A stretch of DNA of 64,000 nt from Flavobacterium limnophilum (GCF_027111315.2 NZ_CP114289.2:3968001-4032000), one strand, 5' to 3'; positions 50,319 through 58,603 are shown, counted from the stretch's first letter. Made by a program: numbers and translations. Notes: generated from the sequence alone by a model not told the origin.

Positions 50319-51089
50319 TTATTTTTTAGCGTTTAATTGTAGTAATAATTTTTCGGCTACCAGTTTAGACGAAGCCGGATTTTGTCCCGTAATTAACAAG
50401 CCATCTTCAACTGCATACGGATGCCAATCGTCTGTTTTGCTGAAAATAGCTCCGTTTTGTTGCAAAACATCTTCCAATAGAAAAGGAACAATTTTGGTCA
50501 AGCCAACCGCTTCTTCTTCGGTATTGGCAAAGCCAGTAACTTTTTTTCCTTTCACTAAATATTCGCCATTAATTTTTACGTTTTTAAGAACTCCAGGAGC
50601 GTGACATACGAAAGCAATTGGTTTTTTGTGTGTGTAAAATGATTCAATAAGTTTTGCTGAATTGGCGTCTTCGGCCAAATCCCAAAGTGGTCCGTGTCCT
50701 CCTGGATAAAAAACGGCATCGTAATCAGCTTGATTCACTTCGGATAATTTTTTGGTGTTTTTTAGTTTTTCCAATAAAACGGTATCCGCATCAAATCTCT
50801 TGGTGTCTTCCGTCGCTGATGATGGATCGGCACTTTTTGGGTCAATTGGAGGTTGTCCTCCTAGTGGCGTGGCGATGTCAATTTGCACTCCTTCATCTGC
50901 CAATGCATAATAAGGTGCCGCTAATTCTTCTGTCCAAAATCCTGTTTTTTCTCCCGTGTTGCCCAGTTTATCGTGACTGGTGACAACAAATAATACTTTT
51001 TTCATAATTTTTTTATTTTGTTTTTGTGCAGTTGCGGTGATACAACTTGCTGTTAAAGCTATAATGGCAAATAAGGCTGTTTTCTTCAT
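50319..51089 (-). CDS. DJ-1/PfpI family protein (possible glyoxalase III type)
   Basis: The product is 256 residues. A nucleophile elbow FVCHAPG (C162, H163) and upstream E55 (GFWTEELAAPYYAL) form the typical DJ-1/PfpI active site seen in Hsp31-type glyoxalases. The first ~28 residues look like a signal peptide (MKKTALFAIIALTASCITATAQ), so it may be exported. Starting at the ATG at residue 29 would instead make it cytoplasmic. It heads a two-gene operon with the YqhD-like enzyme, suggesting methylglyoxal and aldehyde detoxification. Confidence 0.85.
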   Translation of the reverse strand: MKKTALFAIIALTASCITATAQKQNKKIMKKVLFVVTSHDKLGNTGEKTGFWTEELAAPYYALADEGVQIDIATPLGGQPPIDPKSADPSSATEDTKRFDADTVLLEKLKNTKKLSEVNQADYDAVFYPGGHGPLWDLAEDANSAKLIESFYTHKKPIAFVCHAPGVLKNVKINGEYLVKGKKVTGFANTEEEAVGLTKIVPFLLEDVLQQNGAIFSKTDDWHPYAVEDGLLITGQNPASSKLVAEKLLLQLNAKK

Positions 51090-51125
51090 AATTGATTTTG
51101 TTTCTGCAAATTTAGGGCGAATGTG

Positions 51126-51162
51126 TTATCAGTAAAAATAATTTAAATTATGTTTGTGATAA
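51126..51162. promoter_or_regulatory. Candidate LysR operator: two nested palindromes
   Basis: ATAATTTAAATTAT (51138-51151) is a perfect 14-bp palindrome. It lies inside TTATCA (51126-51131) and TGATAA (51157-51162), and both pairs share the same centre to within a base. It sits midway between the divergent DJ-1/ADH operon and the LysR gene, as expected for autoregulation by a LysR-type protein. Confidence 0.55.
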
Positions 51163-51175
51163 ATATATTTATAAC

Positions 51176-52072
51176 ATGGTCAATCTCGAATGGTACAGAA
51201 CCTTTAAATCGGTTTACAAAAACGGGAACTTTTCTCTAGCAGCCAAAGAATTGTTTATCAGTCAGCCGGCCGTAAGTCAGCAAATAGGAATGTTGGAAGC
51301 GCATGTTGGGTACAAACTTTTCAATAGAAAGTCCAAAGGTGTGGAGCCAACAGAATACGCTAAGTTACTCAATAATTTAATCATTGAAGCCTTGGATCGA
51401 TTGGAAAATGTGGAAAATGGTTTTCGTGCCAAAGCCTTCAATGCCAATAGGTTGATTTCGGTGGGAATTTCTAAACATCTGATGAGCAGTTTGGGAAGCG
51501 TGCTGCTTTCAAGGTATGAATTTATCGATTTTGCATTCCATGAAAATGACCAACTTTTTGAATTGGTTGACTCCAAAAAACTCGATTTTGCGATTGTAAC
51601 CAAACGATATGACACTTTTGACACCATTCAAAAAAAATTGGGTGAAATCAAGCAAATCATCGTCGGGTCAAATGGGATTGATGCTTCGGAATTAAAAACT
51701 GGCATCAAAAATAAAGATTTTACGACAATTGAAAATTGGTTAAACAACCAAAAATGGTTCAGTCACGATTCGGGAATTCCGCACATCAAGTTGTTTTGGT
51801 TGCACGTTTTTAATAAAAAAAGACCGTCGATGGTTCCCAATTATATCATTCCGTCCGAATATGAAATGCTGGAATTACTTTCGAAAAACACCGGAGTTGC
51901 GGTAGTTTGGAATATCAATGCAAGGGATTTATTGGTTGAAAACAGATTACAATTGTTGTGGGATTCCAATCAAATGCCTAGTACCGAAGTTTTTTTGTTG
52001 TCCGGAAAAAAGGAAAACATAACTACAATTTTCGAAAATATTGAAGCAGAGTTGAAAAAGGTGTTGGAGTGA
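51176..52072 (+). CDS. LysR family transcriptional regulator
   Basis: The 298 residues open with a winged helix-turn-helix (NFSLAAKELFISQPAVSQQIGMLEAHVGYKLFNRK). A LysR substrate-binding domain follows (~90-295), containing two ligand-type subdomains. It is divergent from the ADH/DJ-1 operon across a palindromic intergenic region, so it probably controls that operon and itself. The inducer is unknown; aldehyde-related compounds are suggested by the targets. Confidence 0.92.
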   Translation: MVNLEWYRTFKSVYKNGNFSLAAKELFISQPAVSQQIGMLEAHVGYKLFNRKSKGVEPTEYAKLLNNLIIEALDRLENVENGFRAKAFNANRLISVGISKHLMSSLGSVLLSRYEFIDFAFHENDQLFELVDSKKLDFAIVTKRYDTFDTIQKKLGEIKQIIVGSNGIDASELKTGIKNKDFTTIENWLNNQKWFSHDSGIPHIKLFWLHVFNKKRPSMVPNYIIPSEYEMLELLSKNTGVAVVWNINARDLLVENRLQLLWDSNQMPSTEVFLLSGKKENITTIFENIEAELKKVLE

Positions 52073-52654
52073 TTATTTCTTGTATAGGTTGTTGTGGTCA
52101 ATGTATTCCCAAACTTTTTCAGGCAAAAGCGGCTGTACGTTCTTCTTGTTTTTGATGTTTTCTCGAATGAAGGTCGATGAAATTTCCACAATTGGCGCAT
52201 CAATAACATGAATCTTGGGATTGTTTTTGTAAATCGAATTTTCGAGTTCCGAAGAAATGCGCGGATACACATAAATCTCGTGGTTTTGCAAAATGACTTC
52301 GTGGTTTTTCCATTTGTGCAGCGATTTTAAATTGTCCTCGCCCATAATCAACGAAAACTCGTGTTGTGGATGTTTATCCTGCAAATGTGCCAAAGTATTC
52401 ACGGTATAATTGGGCTGTGGCAACTTGAACTCAATATCCGAAGGCTTGATTTTTGGGTAATCTTCGGTGGCCAAAAACACCAATTGCAGTCTCTGGTAAT
52501 CGTCCAGTAAAGTCTGTTTGTTTTTTAACGGATTGTGCGGCGTCACAATCATCCAAATTTGATCCAAACCTGAATATTCGGCAAAGTGGTTGGCAACAAT
52601 CATGTGCCCAATATGAATGGGGTTGAATGTTCCGAAATAGAGACCGATTTTCAT
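52073..52654 (-). CDS. nadD: Nicotinate-nucleotide adenylyltransferase
   Basis: NadD converts nicotinate mononucleotide to deamido-NAD in NAD synthesis. The product is 193 residues from ATG 52654 (MKIGLYFGTFNPIHIGHM, with the nucleotidyltransferase HIGH-type motif). WMIVTPHNPLKNK and the C-terminal ISSTFIRENI (the SSTxIR substrate motif) complete the signature. Its stop codon adjoins the end of the convergent lysR with no gap. It is last in a minus-strand group with yicC and gmk, an order common in Bacteroidota. Confidence 0.93.
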   Translation of the reverse strand: MKIGLYFGTFNPIHIGHMIVANHFAEYSGLDQIWMIVTPHNPLKNKQTLLDDYQRLQLVFLATEDYPKIKPSDIEFKLPQPNYTVNTLAHLQDKHPQHEFSLIMGEDNLKSLHKWKNHEVILQNHEIYVYPRISSELENSIYKNNPKIHVIDAPIVEISSTFIRENIKNKKNVQPLLPEKVWEYIDHNNLYKK

Positions 52655-52659
52655 TTTTT

Positions 52660-52709
52660 TAGGCATTAGGCATTAGGCATTAGGCAAGTTTTTTAACTTT
52701 TGCCTAATC
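52660..52709. repeat. attaggc tandem repeat and hairpin between gmk and nadD
   Basis: Four aggcatt-type units in tandem end in attaggcaagtt, which pairs with aacttttgcctaat. In the direction of nadD the hairpin comes first, the tandem repeats follow, and the start codon is about 6 bases further. This is the same layout as other gap elements here. Confidence 0.7.
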
Positions 52710-52718
52710 ACTTTTTCC

Positions 52719-53288
52719 TTATTTCACAAAATCCTTCACCAATTGATACGCTTCTTCCAGTGCAATATCCAAATCATAATTTTTGATGACAACGTCAAAT
52801 TGCGGAGCTGTCGCCAATTCTACGTGGGCTTTGGCAATGCGCATATTGATTTTTTCTTCGCTTTCGGTGGAACGTTCCTTGAGTCTTCTTTTGAGTTCGT
52901 CCACGCTTGGTGGTTTCACGAAAACGGCCAAGGTTTCTTCGGGGAATTTATGTTTGATTCGCAATCCACCAGCAACGTCAATGTCAAAAATCACGTTTTT
53001 TCCTTTGGCCCAAATGCGTTCGACTTCACTTTTTAAAGTGCCGTAGAAATTATCTCTGTAAACTTCTTCCCATTCCACAAAATCTTCGTTTTTGATGTGG
53101 GTTTTAAAATCAGCAAGAGACATGAAGTAATAATCTTTTCCGTTTACTTCTTCGCCACGGGCTTCACGGGTTGCCGCCGAAATCGAAAACTCCAAATTCA
53201 AGTCTTCTTTTCCCAATAAATGCCTAACGATGGTGGTTTTCCCTGAACCCGATGGCGCCGAAAACACTATTAATTTTCCTTTTTTCAT
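52719..53288 (-). CDS. gmk: Guanylate kinase
   Basis: Gmk phosphorylates GMP to GDP. The 189 residues contain the P-loop SAPSGSGKTT at 10-19, the GMP-binding FSISAATREARGEEVNGKDYYF, and the lid RRLKERSTESEEKINMRIAKA. The start at 53288 gives the expected MKKGKLIVFSAPSGSGKTT. A perfect palindrome (53304-53331) lies 15 bases upstream, between it and yicC. Confidence 0.96.
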   Translation of the reverse strand: MKKGKLIVFSAPSGSGKTTIVRHLLGKEDLNLEFSISAATREARGEEVNGKDYYFMSLADFKTHIKNEDFVEWEEVYRDNFYGTLKSEVERIWAKGKNVIFDIDVAGGLRIKHKFPEETLAVFVKPPSVDELKRRLKERSTESEEKINMRIAKAHVELATAPQFDVVIKNYDLDIALEEAYQLVKDFVK

Positions 53289-53303
53289 TCGTATTATATT
53301 TAG

Positions 53304-53331
53304 GTAGAGACGCGATTAATCGCGTCTCTAC
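53304..53331. repeat. Perfect 28-bp palindrome between yicC and gmk
   Basis: gtagagacgcgattaatcgc continues to a fully self-complementary 28-base sequence with no loop. It has no T run. It fills the gap between yicC and gmk and belongs with the other gap hairpins, but it is the only one without spacing between arms. Confidence 0.9.
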
Positions 53332-53352
53332 TTTGTCATCAATTAATTGTGT

Positions 53353-54213
53353 TTACAACACATTCAAAACCTGTTCCTTGATTTTTTCCAATTCGTCCTT
53401 CATCATCACGACTAATTTTTGCATTTGTGCGTGATTCGATTTCGAACCCATAGTGTTGATTTCACGTCCCATTTCTTGGGTGATGAAACCCAGTTTTCTA
53501 CCGTTGGCTTCCGTTCCGTTGATGGTTTCCAAGAAATAATCCAGGTGATTCGTCAAACGCACTTTTTCTTCGGTGATGTCTAATTTTTCGAGATAATAAA
53601 TCAATTCTTGCTCAAAACGGTTTTCGTCCACATTTACTTTTAATTCTGAAATCGCAGTTTGCAAACGGTCTTTTATGGCCTGAACACGTTCTGGATCAAG
53701 AGCCAAAGCGTCGTTCATGTATTGACGGATGTTTCCAATGCGCAACTGGAATTCTTTTTCCAAGGAAGCACCTTCGTCTTTTCGGAAATTTCCAATATAA
53801 TCCAAGGCTTCCAAAATCACTTTTTGGATTTCAGCCCAATCATTTCCGTCGATTTCTTCTCTTTCGGTTTTTAAAGTGTCCGGCATTCTGATGGCCATTT
53901 TCATTAATTCGGTTTCATCGGCATCAGGATACACTTCGCGCAATTGATTGATGTAGGCTTTCACGATGGGCACATTCACTTTCGTGGAAGTTTGCTCGGC
54001 GGTACTTTCGATAAAAATCGAGAAATCTACTTTCCCTCTTTCGAGTTTCAAGGCGATTTGGTTGCGTAAACCCAGTTCCATTTCGCGGTAAGACGAAGGC
54101 ATTCGAACGCTTAAATCCAAACCTTTGCTGTTCAGGGATTTTACTTCTACCGTTATTTTTTTGGTTGGCAATTGCAAGCTTGCTTTGCCGAATCCAGTCA
54201 TTGATTGTATCAT
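53353..54213 (-). CDS. yicC: YicC family endoribonuclease-like protein
   Basis: The 286 residues start with MIQSMTGFGKAS, the family hallmark, and end with the DUF1732 region (FITQEMGREINTMGSKSNHAQMQKLVVMMKDELEKIKEQVLNVL). Family members are nucleases acting on RNA, and the gene is commonly linked to gmk, as here. The identification is firm; the RNA targets are not defined by sequence. Confidence 0.93.
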   Translation of the reverse strand: MIQSMTGFGKASLQLPTKKITVEVKSLNSKGLDLSVRMPSSYREMELGLRNQIALKLERGKVDFSIFIESTAEQTSTKVNVPIVKAYINQLREVYPDADETELMKMAIRMPDTLKTEREEIDGNDWAEIQKVILEALDYIGNFRKDEGASLEKEFQLRIGNIRQYMNDALALDPERVQAIKDRLQTAISELKVNVDENRFEQELIYYLEKLDITEEKVRLTNHLDYFLETINGTEANGRKLGFITQEMGREINTMGSKSNHAQMQKLVVMMKDELEKIKEQVLNVL

Positions 54214-54248
54214 ATTATTTTCTAAAAGAGTTCAAAGATAAGAAAAAA

Positions 54249-54280
54249 GTTTTCAGTGGTCAGTCGCAGTTTTCAGTTTG
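54249..54280. repeat. cagttttcagt word-repeat element upstream of yicC
   Basis: In the yicC direction this reads as aaactgaaaactgcgactgaccactgaa..., words shared with 36411-36470 and 40026-40085. It is short and only partly symmetric. Confidence 0.55.
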
Positions 54281-54305
54281 GTAAGGAGGCTGGACATTGC
54301 AAATA

Positions 54306-55205
54306 TTAACCTTTCTTCTGCGTAACTAAATATACGCCCGTAAATATTAAAATTGCCGAAACGATTTTCACCAAGGTCAGCTCGTCTTTTCCCAGGCTAA
54401 TCGCAAAAACGGTGGCAAAAACGGGTTGTAAATAGACGAAAACAGCGACAGTTGTTGGTTTCAATTCTCGCATCGAAAGCAAATTCAGCATATAGGTTCC
54501 GAAGGTCGAAAAAACCACCACGAATCCTATTTTCCAATAAATGTCCATTGGCATCGAAGTCCAATCAACGGCTTGAAATTGGTTCCAGCCAAAAGGTAAA
54601 ACCATTATGAAACCTATTAAATAAATCCATTTGGCAAAATTGAAAGGGTTGTATTTATCCATCAATTTCTTGACGATGACCAAGTACAATCCGTATGAAG
54701 TGGCATTGATGAAAACCAGAAAGTTACCCAAAGTCGGATTAGTGGCATTTCCCGAAGATTTCCCGTAGAGGATCAAAAAGGCGGTGCCAATTAGCCCCAA
54801 AACAATCCCGAAAACCATTCGTTTCTGCATTCGTTCCTTGAGGATTATGGCCGAAAGAACGAGTACAATTATTGGCGTGGAAACCATAAGCACCGATGCG
54901 GAAATAGGCGAAGTAAGGCTCAATCCCTTGAAGAAGGCAAGCATGTTTAAGGCCACGCCAAAAAAGGCTGCCCAGAAGATTCGAAGATAATCGGCACGGT
55001 CAATTTTCTCGTCACGAACGTCTTTTGAAATTCTGCTAAAAAGCCAAACCAACCAAAAAAGAATCGCGGAACCACCCACGCGCATGATGATAAATCCGTA
55101 AGCCTGGACATAATTGGGCATCACGTCTTTGGCAATCGTAAAAGTCATTCCGTATATGATGGAAACGATTGTGGCGGCAATGAGGGCAAGCGTTCTTTTA
55201 GACAT
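54306..55205 (-). CDS. EamA/DMT family transporter
   Basis: The 299 residues have ten predicted helices arranged as two EamA repeats (the first begins TLALIAATIVSIIYGMTFTIAKDVMP, the second near NPTLGNFLVFINATSYGLYLVIVKKL). DMT transporters export or import metabolites, and the substrate cannot be inferred. It overlaps the arsC-like gene by 8 bases. Confidence 0.9.
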   Translation of the reverse strand: MSKRTLALIAATIVSIIYGMTFTIAKDVMPNYVQAYGFIIMRVGGSAILFWLVWLFSRISKDVRDEKIDRADYLRIFWAAFFGVALNMLAFFKGLSLTSPISASVLMVSTPIIVLVLSAIILKERMQKRMVFGIVLGLIGTAFLILYGKSSGNATNPTLGNFLVFINATSYGLYLVIVKKLMDKYNPFNFAKWIYLIGFIMVLPFGWNQFQAVDWTSMPMDIYWKIGFVVVFSTFGTYMLNLLSMRELKPTTVAVFVYLQPVFATVFAISLGKDELTLVKIVSAILIFTGVYLVTQKKG

Positions 55206-55554
55206 TCGAGAGTGCTTTCATTACTTGAAGCATGTTTTGCTGGCTGTTGCCAATGTAAATTTTGCCGTCAATAATAAAAACGGGACGACTCAAAAAGGTG
55301 TAATGTTCCAGAATGTATTTTTTGAAATCGGCTTCGGTCAAGGATTTATTCTTTAAATCCATCGATTTGTAGAGTTGTGCTTTTTTGCTGAAAAGGGCTT
55401 CGTAGCTTCCGGAAAGTCGGTGCATTTCTTCCAATTCTTCCACAGTAATCGGGTCTTGTTTGATGTCGTGAAAGCTCAAGTTATGGTTTTGTGGCAACGA
55501 TTTGATTATTTTTCGACAGGTATCGCAGGAAGCGAGATAGTATATTTTGTTCAT
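55198..55554 (-). CDS. ArsC/Spx-family thioredoxin-like protein
   Basis: The product is 118 residues with the start at ATG 55554. The N-terminal MNKIYYLASCDTCRKII holds the CxxC (SCDTC) site, and the rest follows the ArsC/Spx/MgsR family (FHDIKQDPITVEELEEMHRLSGS; YTFLSRPVFIIDGKIYIG). It could be an arsenate reductase-like enzyme or a regulator. No arsenic genes are nearby, so the role remains open. It overlaps the transporter gene downstream. Confidence 0.8.
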   Translation of the reverse strand: MNKIYYLASCDTCRKIIKSLPQNHNLSFHDIKQDPITVEELEEMHRLSGSYEALFSKKAQLYKSMDLKNKSLTEADFKKYILEHYTFLSRPVFIIDGKIYIGNSQQNMLQVMKALSNV

Positions 55555-55568
55555 AATGGTAAGGACAA

Positions 55569-55586
55569 TTTCTTTGTGCAAAGAAA
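55569..55586. promoter_or_regulatory. Palindrome between arsC-like and dinB-like genes
   Basis: TTTCTTTG-TG-CAAAGAAA is a perfect 8-2-8 inverted repeat in the divergent region, 14 bases from the ArsC-like start. It may be an operator or a chance symmetry. Confidence 0.35.
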
Positions 55587-55649
55587 ATCCATTTGAAACG
55601 GAAAATGATTATTTTTATCGAAAATTTGAAAAACAATAAATAGCAAGAC

Positions 55650-56105
55650 ATGAACCAAACACTCAACGTGAATACCACAAGCAGAAACATGATTTCCAAA
55701 ATTCTGGAGAACCACACTTTGGAACAACTCAACAAAATTCCCGAAGGATTCAGCAATAATTTAATTTGGAATATTGCCCACGTTGTCGTGACACAACAAT
55801 TGTTGGTTTACAAATTGTCGGGATTGCCCATGATGGTTTCTGACGAAATGATCGAAAAATATAAAAAAGGAACCAAGCCAGAACATGATGCCACTCAAGC
55901 AGAAGTGGACGAAATAAAGTCCCTATTGTTCTCGACCATCGAAAAAACCAAGGAAGATTATGCCAATGGAATTTTTAAAAACTATACTGAATATCCCACT
56001 TCAACTGGTTTTGTCCTGACAAGTGCCGAGGGAGCCATGAATTTCAACAATTTTCACGAAGGACTTCACATTGGAGTGATGTTTAGTATTCGAAAACTGG
56101 TTTAA
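55650..56105 (+). CDS. DinB family protein
   Basis: The product is 151 residues of the four-helix DinB/YfiT type. It has a conserved WNIAHVVVTQQLLVYKLSG near residues 45-65 and NFHEGLHIGVMFSIRKL at the end; His residues at these places are the metal ligands. Members include thiol-S-transferases and proteins of unknown function. It is divergent from the ArsC-like gene and ends with a terminator. Confidence 0.85.
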   Translation: MNQTLNVNTTSRNMISKILENHTLEQLNKIPEGFSNNLIWNIAHVVVTQQLLVYKLSGLPMMVSDEMIEKYKKGTKPEHDATQAEVDEIKSLLFSTIEKTKEDYANGIFKNYTEYPTSTGFVLTSAEGAMNFNNFHEGLHIGVMFSIRKLV

Positions 56106-56123
56106 GAAATTCCGTCTCATAAC

Positions 56124-56166
56124 AAAAATCCCAATGCTGAAATTAGTTGAAGCATTGGGATTTTTT
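56124..56166. terminator. Bidirectional terminator
   Basis: aaaaatcccaatgct and agcattgggatttttt form a long stem with A/T flanks on both sides, between the DinB-like gene and the convergent outer-membrane protein gene. Confidence 0.92.
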
Positions 56167-56187
56167 ATTTTGTGCAAGTTGTTTCTA

Positions 56188-56991
56188 CTATTGCAGGTAG
56201 TAAATGTAACCCACATTAAGCCATACTAGATAGTCGTTTGCTTTGTTTTCTTTGTAAATGTCCGGATTTGGATTCAAGCCGTCCACCCAGTCAGAAAAAT
56301 AATATTGCAATCTTAAATCGACCATCAAATCAGATAAAGGAGATAGTTTATATCGGGTTCCCACGCTGGAAACCACAGACCAAACAGAGCCTGTTTCGGT
56401 AGAAAACCCATAAGCCCTACCTTCTGAAGGGGTTAGGTATTTAGGGAAAGTGGTCAATGGTGTTCCCAAAGCTCCCATAGTTGATGTTGCTTCCGTATTG
56501 TAAAAACTGAATTGCCCGCCAAGACTTATGAATGGCGCCCAACTTCCGATTGTTGAGCTAAACTTTCGAATGCTCCAAGGAAAAAATTCGAGTTGCATTC
56601 CGATATTGGTCACTGCAGTGTTTCCGTCCATAGCTTTTAATTGTTCCTTCCCAAATGAGGGTTTTCCTTCCACCCATTCACCGATATGATCTAAATCAGT
56701 AACATTGTAGGATAATTCACTTCTTAATTTGAAATGGTCATTAAAATAAGTTTCGGGTGTATAACAATTACATTCAGCTGTATAGGAGAAATTCAGATAG
56801 TGAATTAAACCAATTCCATAGCCAGTGTTGCCTGCATTTGTTGTTAAATCATGTCTTTTTCCATAATCGGACTGAAACGCTACGGGGCCTGCAATGACAC
56901 CAATTTCATGAGAAAATCCAAATTGGGCTTGAACTAAATTTGAATACCCAAAAAAAAGAATACAGAATGCTATAATAGATTTTGGAGTCAT
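56188..56991 (-). CDS. Outer-membrane beta-barrel protein of unknown function
   Basis: The product is 267 residues from ATG 56991, with a signal peptide (IIAFCILFFGYSNLVQAQ). The mature protein has repeated aromatic strands and ends in WLNVGYIYYLQ. It resembles a flavobacterial family sometimes called THC0290_0291, which I note only tentatively. Three cysteines lie close together in AECNCYTPE. The longer frame to 57030 is rejected because the ATG at 56991 gives a clean signal peptide. It is divergent from gdhA. Confidence 0.7.
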   Translation of the reverse strand: MTPKSIIAFCILFFGYSNLVQAQFGFSHEIGVIAGPVAFQSDYGKRHDLTTNAGNTGYGIGLIHYLNFSYTAECNCYTPETYFNDHFKLRSELSYNVTDLDHIGEWVEGKPSFGKEQLKAMDGNTAVTNIGMQLEFFPWSIRKFSSTIGSWAPFISLGGQFSFYNTEATSTMGALGTPLTTFPKYLTPSEGRAYGFSTETGSVWSVVSSVGTRYKLSPLSDLMVDLRLQYYFSDWVDGLNPNPDIYKENKANDYLVWLNVGYIYYLQ

Positions 56992-57010
56992 TATAATAGT
57001 TACTTTTTTA

Positions 57011-57018
57011 CAAATATA
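57011..57018 (-). promoter_or_regulatory. -7 promoter element of the outer-membrane protein gene
   Basis: On the minus strand this reads TATATTTG, matching TAnnTTTG, 20 bases before the ATG at 56991. Confidence 0.5.
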
Positions 57019-57182
57019 TAAAAACATCAATCATTACGAATATTATCCAAACAAAATATAAAGGTTTTTGTATTTTTACAAACAATACTAAAGGTTTTAA
57101 ATTAAATTTTTCCAGCATTTATAAAAAGAATGAAACGGCTGGAAGAAATCGGAAAATTACCAATAAATAATCCGATATAATG

Positions 57183-57221
57183 TATATTTGTACAACTAAC
57201 GAAAACGTTTTCTGAAACGTT
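57183..57221 (+). promoter_or_regulatory. gdhA promoter and 5' UTR palindrome
   Basis: TATATTTG at 57183-57190 is the -7 element. AACGTTT-TCTG-AAACGTT (57204-57221), a perfect 7-4-7 inverted repeat, lies between the expected transcript start and the ATG at 57237. It could be an operator or a small hairpin in the leader. Confidence 0.55.
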
Positions 57222-57236
57222 AATAATCTTAAAATC

Positions 57237-58580
57237 ATGTCACAAAGCATTTCTAGTTTTATTGAATCCGTTGCAAATAAAAATCCAAATGAACCTGAGT
57301 TTATGCAAGCGGTTAAAGAGGTTGCTGAAACAGTAATTCCTTTTATTGAAGAAAATAAAAAATACCAAAACAAGATGCTTTTGGAAAGAATGGTGGAGTC
57401 AGATCGAATCATCATTTTTCGAGTAGTTTGGATTGACGACAAAGGCGATACACAAGTAAACCGAGGGTATCGAGTCCAAATGAATTCGGCAATTGGACCT
57501 TATAAAGGAGGAATTCGTTTTCATCCAACAGTAAATTTGAGCATTTTAAAATTTTTGGCTTTCGAACAAACTTTCAAAAATAGCTTGACAACATTGCCAA
57601 TGGGTGGTGGAAAAGGCGGAGCTGATTTTGATCCAAAAGGAAAATCCGACAATGAAGTAATGCGTTTTTGTCAAGCATTTATGACCGAATTGTCCAAACA
57701 TATTGGGGCTGACACGGATGTTCCTGCCGGAGATATTGGAGTTGGAGGAAGAGAAGTGGGCTATATGTTTGGTCAATATAAAAGACTTCGAAATGAATTT
57801 ACCGGAGTCTTGACCGGAAAAGGAATTTCTTTTGGAGGATCTTTAATCAGGCCTGAAGCGACTGGTTACGGCAATGTGTATTTTGCACAAAGTATGTTGG
57901 CCACAAGAGGCGAAAGTATTTCAGGAAAAACAATTGTTGTTTCCGGTTCAGGAAACGTGGCACAATATGCAGTAGAAAAAGCAACCCAATTGGGAGGAAA
58001 AGTAGTTACAATGTCTGATTCTGCCGGTTATATATATGATTCTGCTGGAATCGATGCCGAAAAATTGGCTTATATAATGGAGATTAAAAATGAGCTAAGA
58101 GGCAGAATTAGTGATTATGTTACCAAATATCCTGATGCAAAATATGTAGCAGGCAAACGCCCTTGGGAAGTGAAATGTGAAGTGGCGCTACCTTGTGCCA
58201 CACAAAATGAACTAAACGAGGAAGAAGCAAAAATGCTTATTGCCAATGGTTGCATCTGTGTTGGCGAAGGAGCAAACATGCCTACCACACCTGAAGCGGT
58301 AATCGTGTTTCAAAATTCAAAAATATTGTTCTCTCCCGGAAAGGCTTCAAATGCCGGAGGAGTTGCCACTTCAGGACTCGAAATGTCGCAAAATTCTTTG
58401 AGATTAAATTGGTCGTCCGAAGAAGTTGACGAAAGATTAAAAGGGATAATGCTCAACATTCATGCATCATGTGTAAAATACGGAACAGATTCAACAGGCT
58501 ATATTGATTATGTAAAAGGAGCCAATATCGCAGGATTTGTGAAAGTAGCCGATGCCATGCTGGCTCAAGGCGTGGTTTAG
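57237..58580 (+). CDS. gdhA: NADP-specific glutamate dehydrogenase
   Basis: GdhA makes glutamate from 2-oxoglutarate and ammonia. The 447 residues show the hexameric group I pattern: GPYKGGIRFHPTVNLSILKFLAFEQTFKN, PMGGGKGGADFDPKGKSDNEVMRFCQAF with the catalytic Lys, DVPAGDIGVGGREVGYM, and GSGNVAQYA in the NADP domain. Length and motifs fit the NADP-linked biosynthetic type. A strong terminator follows. Confidence 0.95.
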   Translation: MSQSISSFIESVANKNPNEPEFMQAVKEVAETVIPFIEENKKYQNKMLLERMVESDRIIIFRVVWIDDKGDTQVNRGYRVQMNSAIGPYKGGIRFHPTVNLSILKFLAFEQTFKNSLTTLPMGGGKGGADFDPKGKSDNEVMRFCQAFMTELSKHIGADTDVPAGDIGVGGREVGYMFGQYKRLRNEFTGVLTGKGISFGGSLIRPEATGYGNVYFAQSMLATRGESISGKTIVVSGSGNVAQYAVEKATQLGGKVVTMSDSAGYIYDSAGIDAEKLAYIMEIKNELRGRISDYVTKYPDAKYVAGKRPWEVKCEVALPCATQNELNEEEAKMLIANGCICVGEGANMPTTPEAVIVFQNSKILFSPGKASNAGGVATSGLEMSQNSLRLNWSSEEVDERLKGIMLNIHASCVKYGTDSTGYIDYVKGANIAGFVKVADAMLAQGVV

Positions 58581-58603
58581 CTCTTTTTTTTGAATAAATA
58601 TAA

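Noticed and set aside
52660..52709. Tandem aggcatt units as a CRISPR-like array
   Set aside because: The units are only 7 bases with no spacers, so this is a simple repeat with a hairpin.
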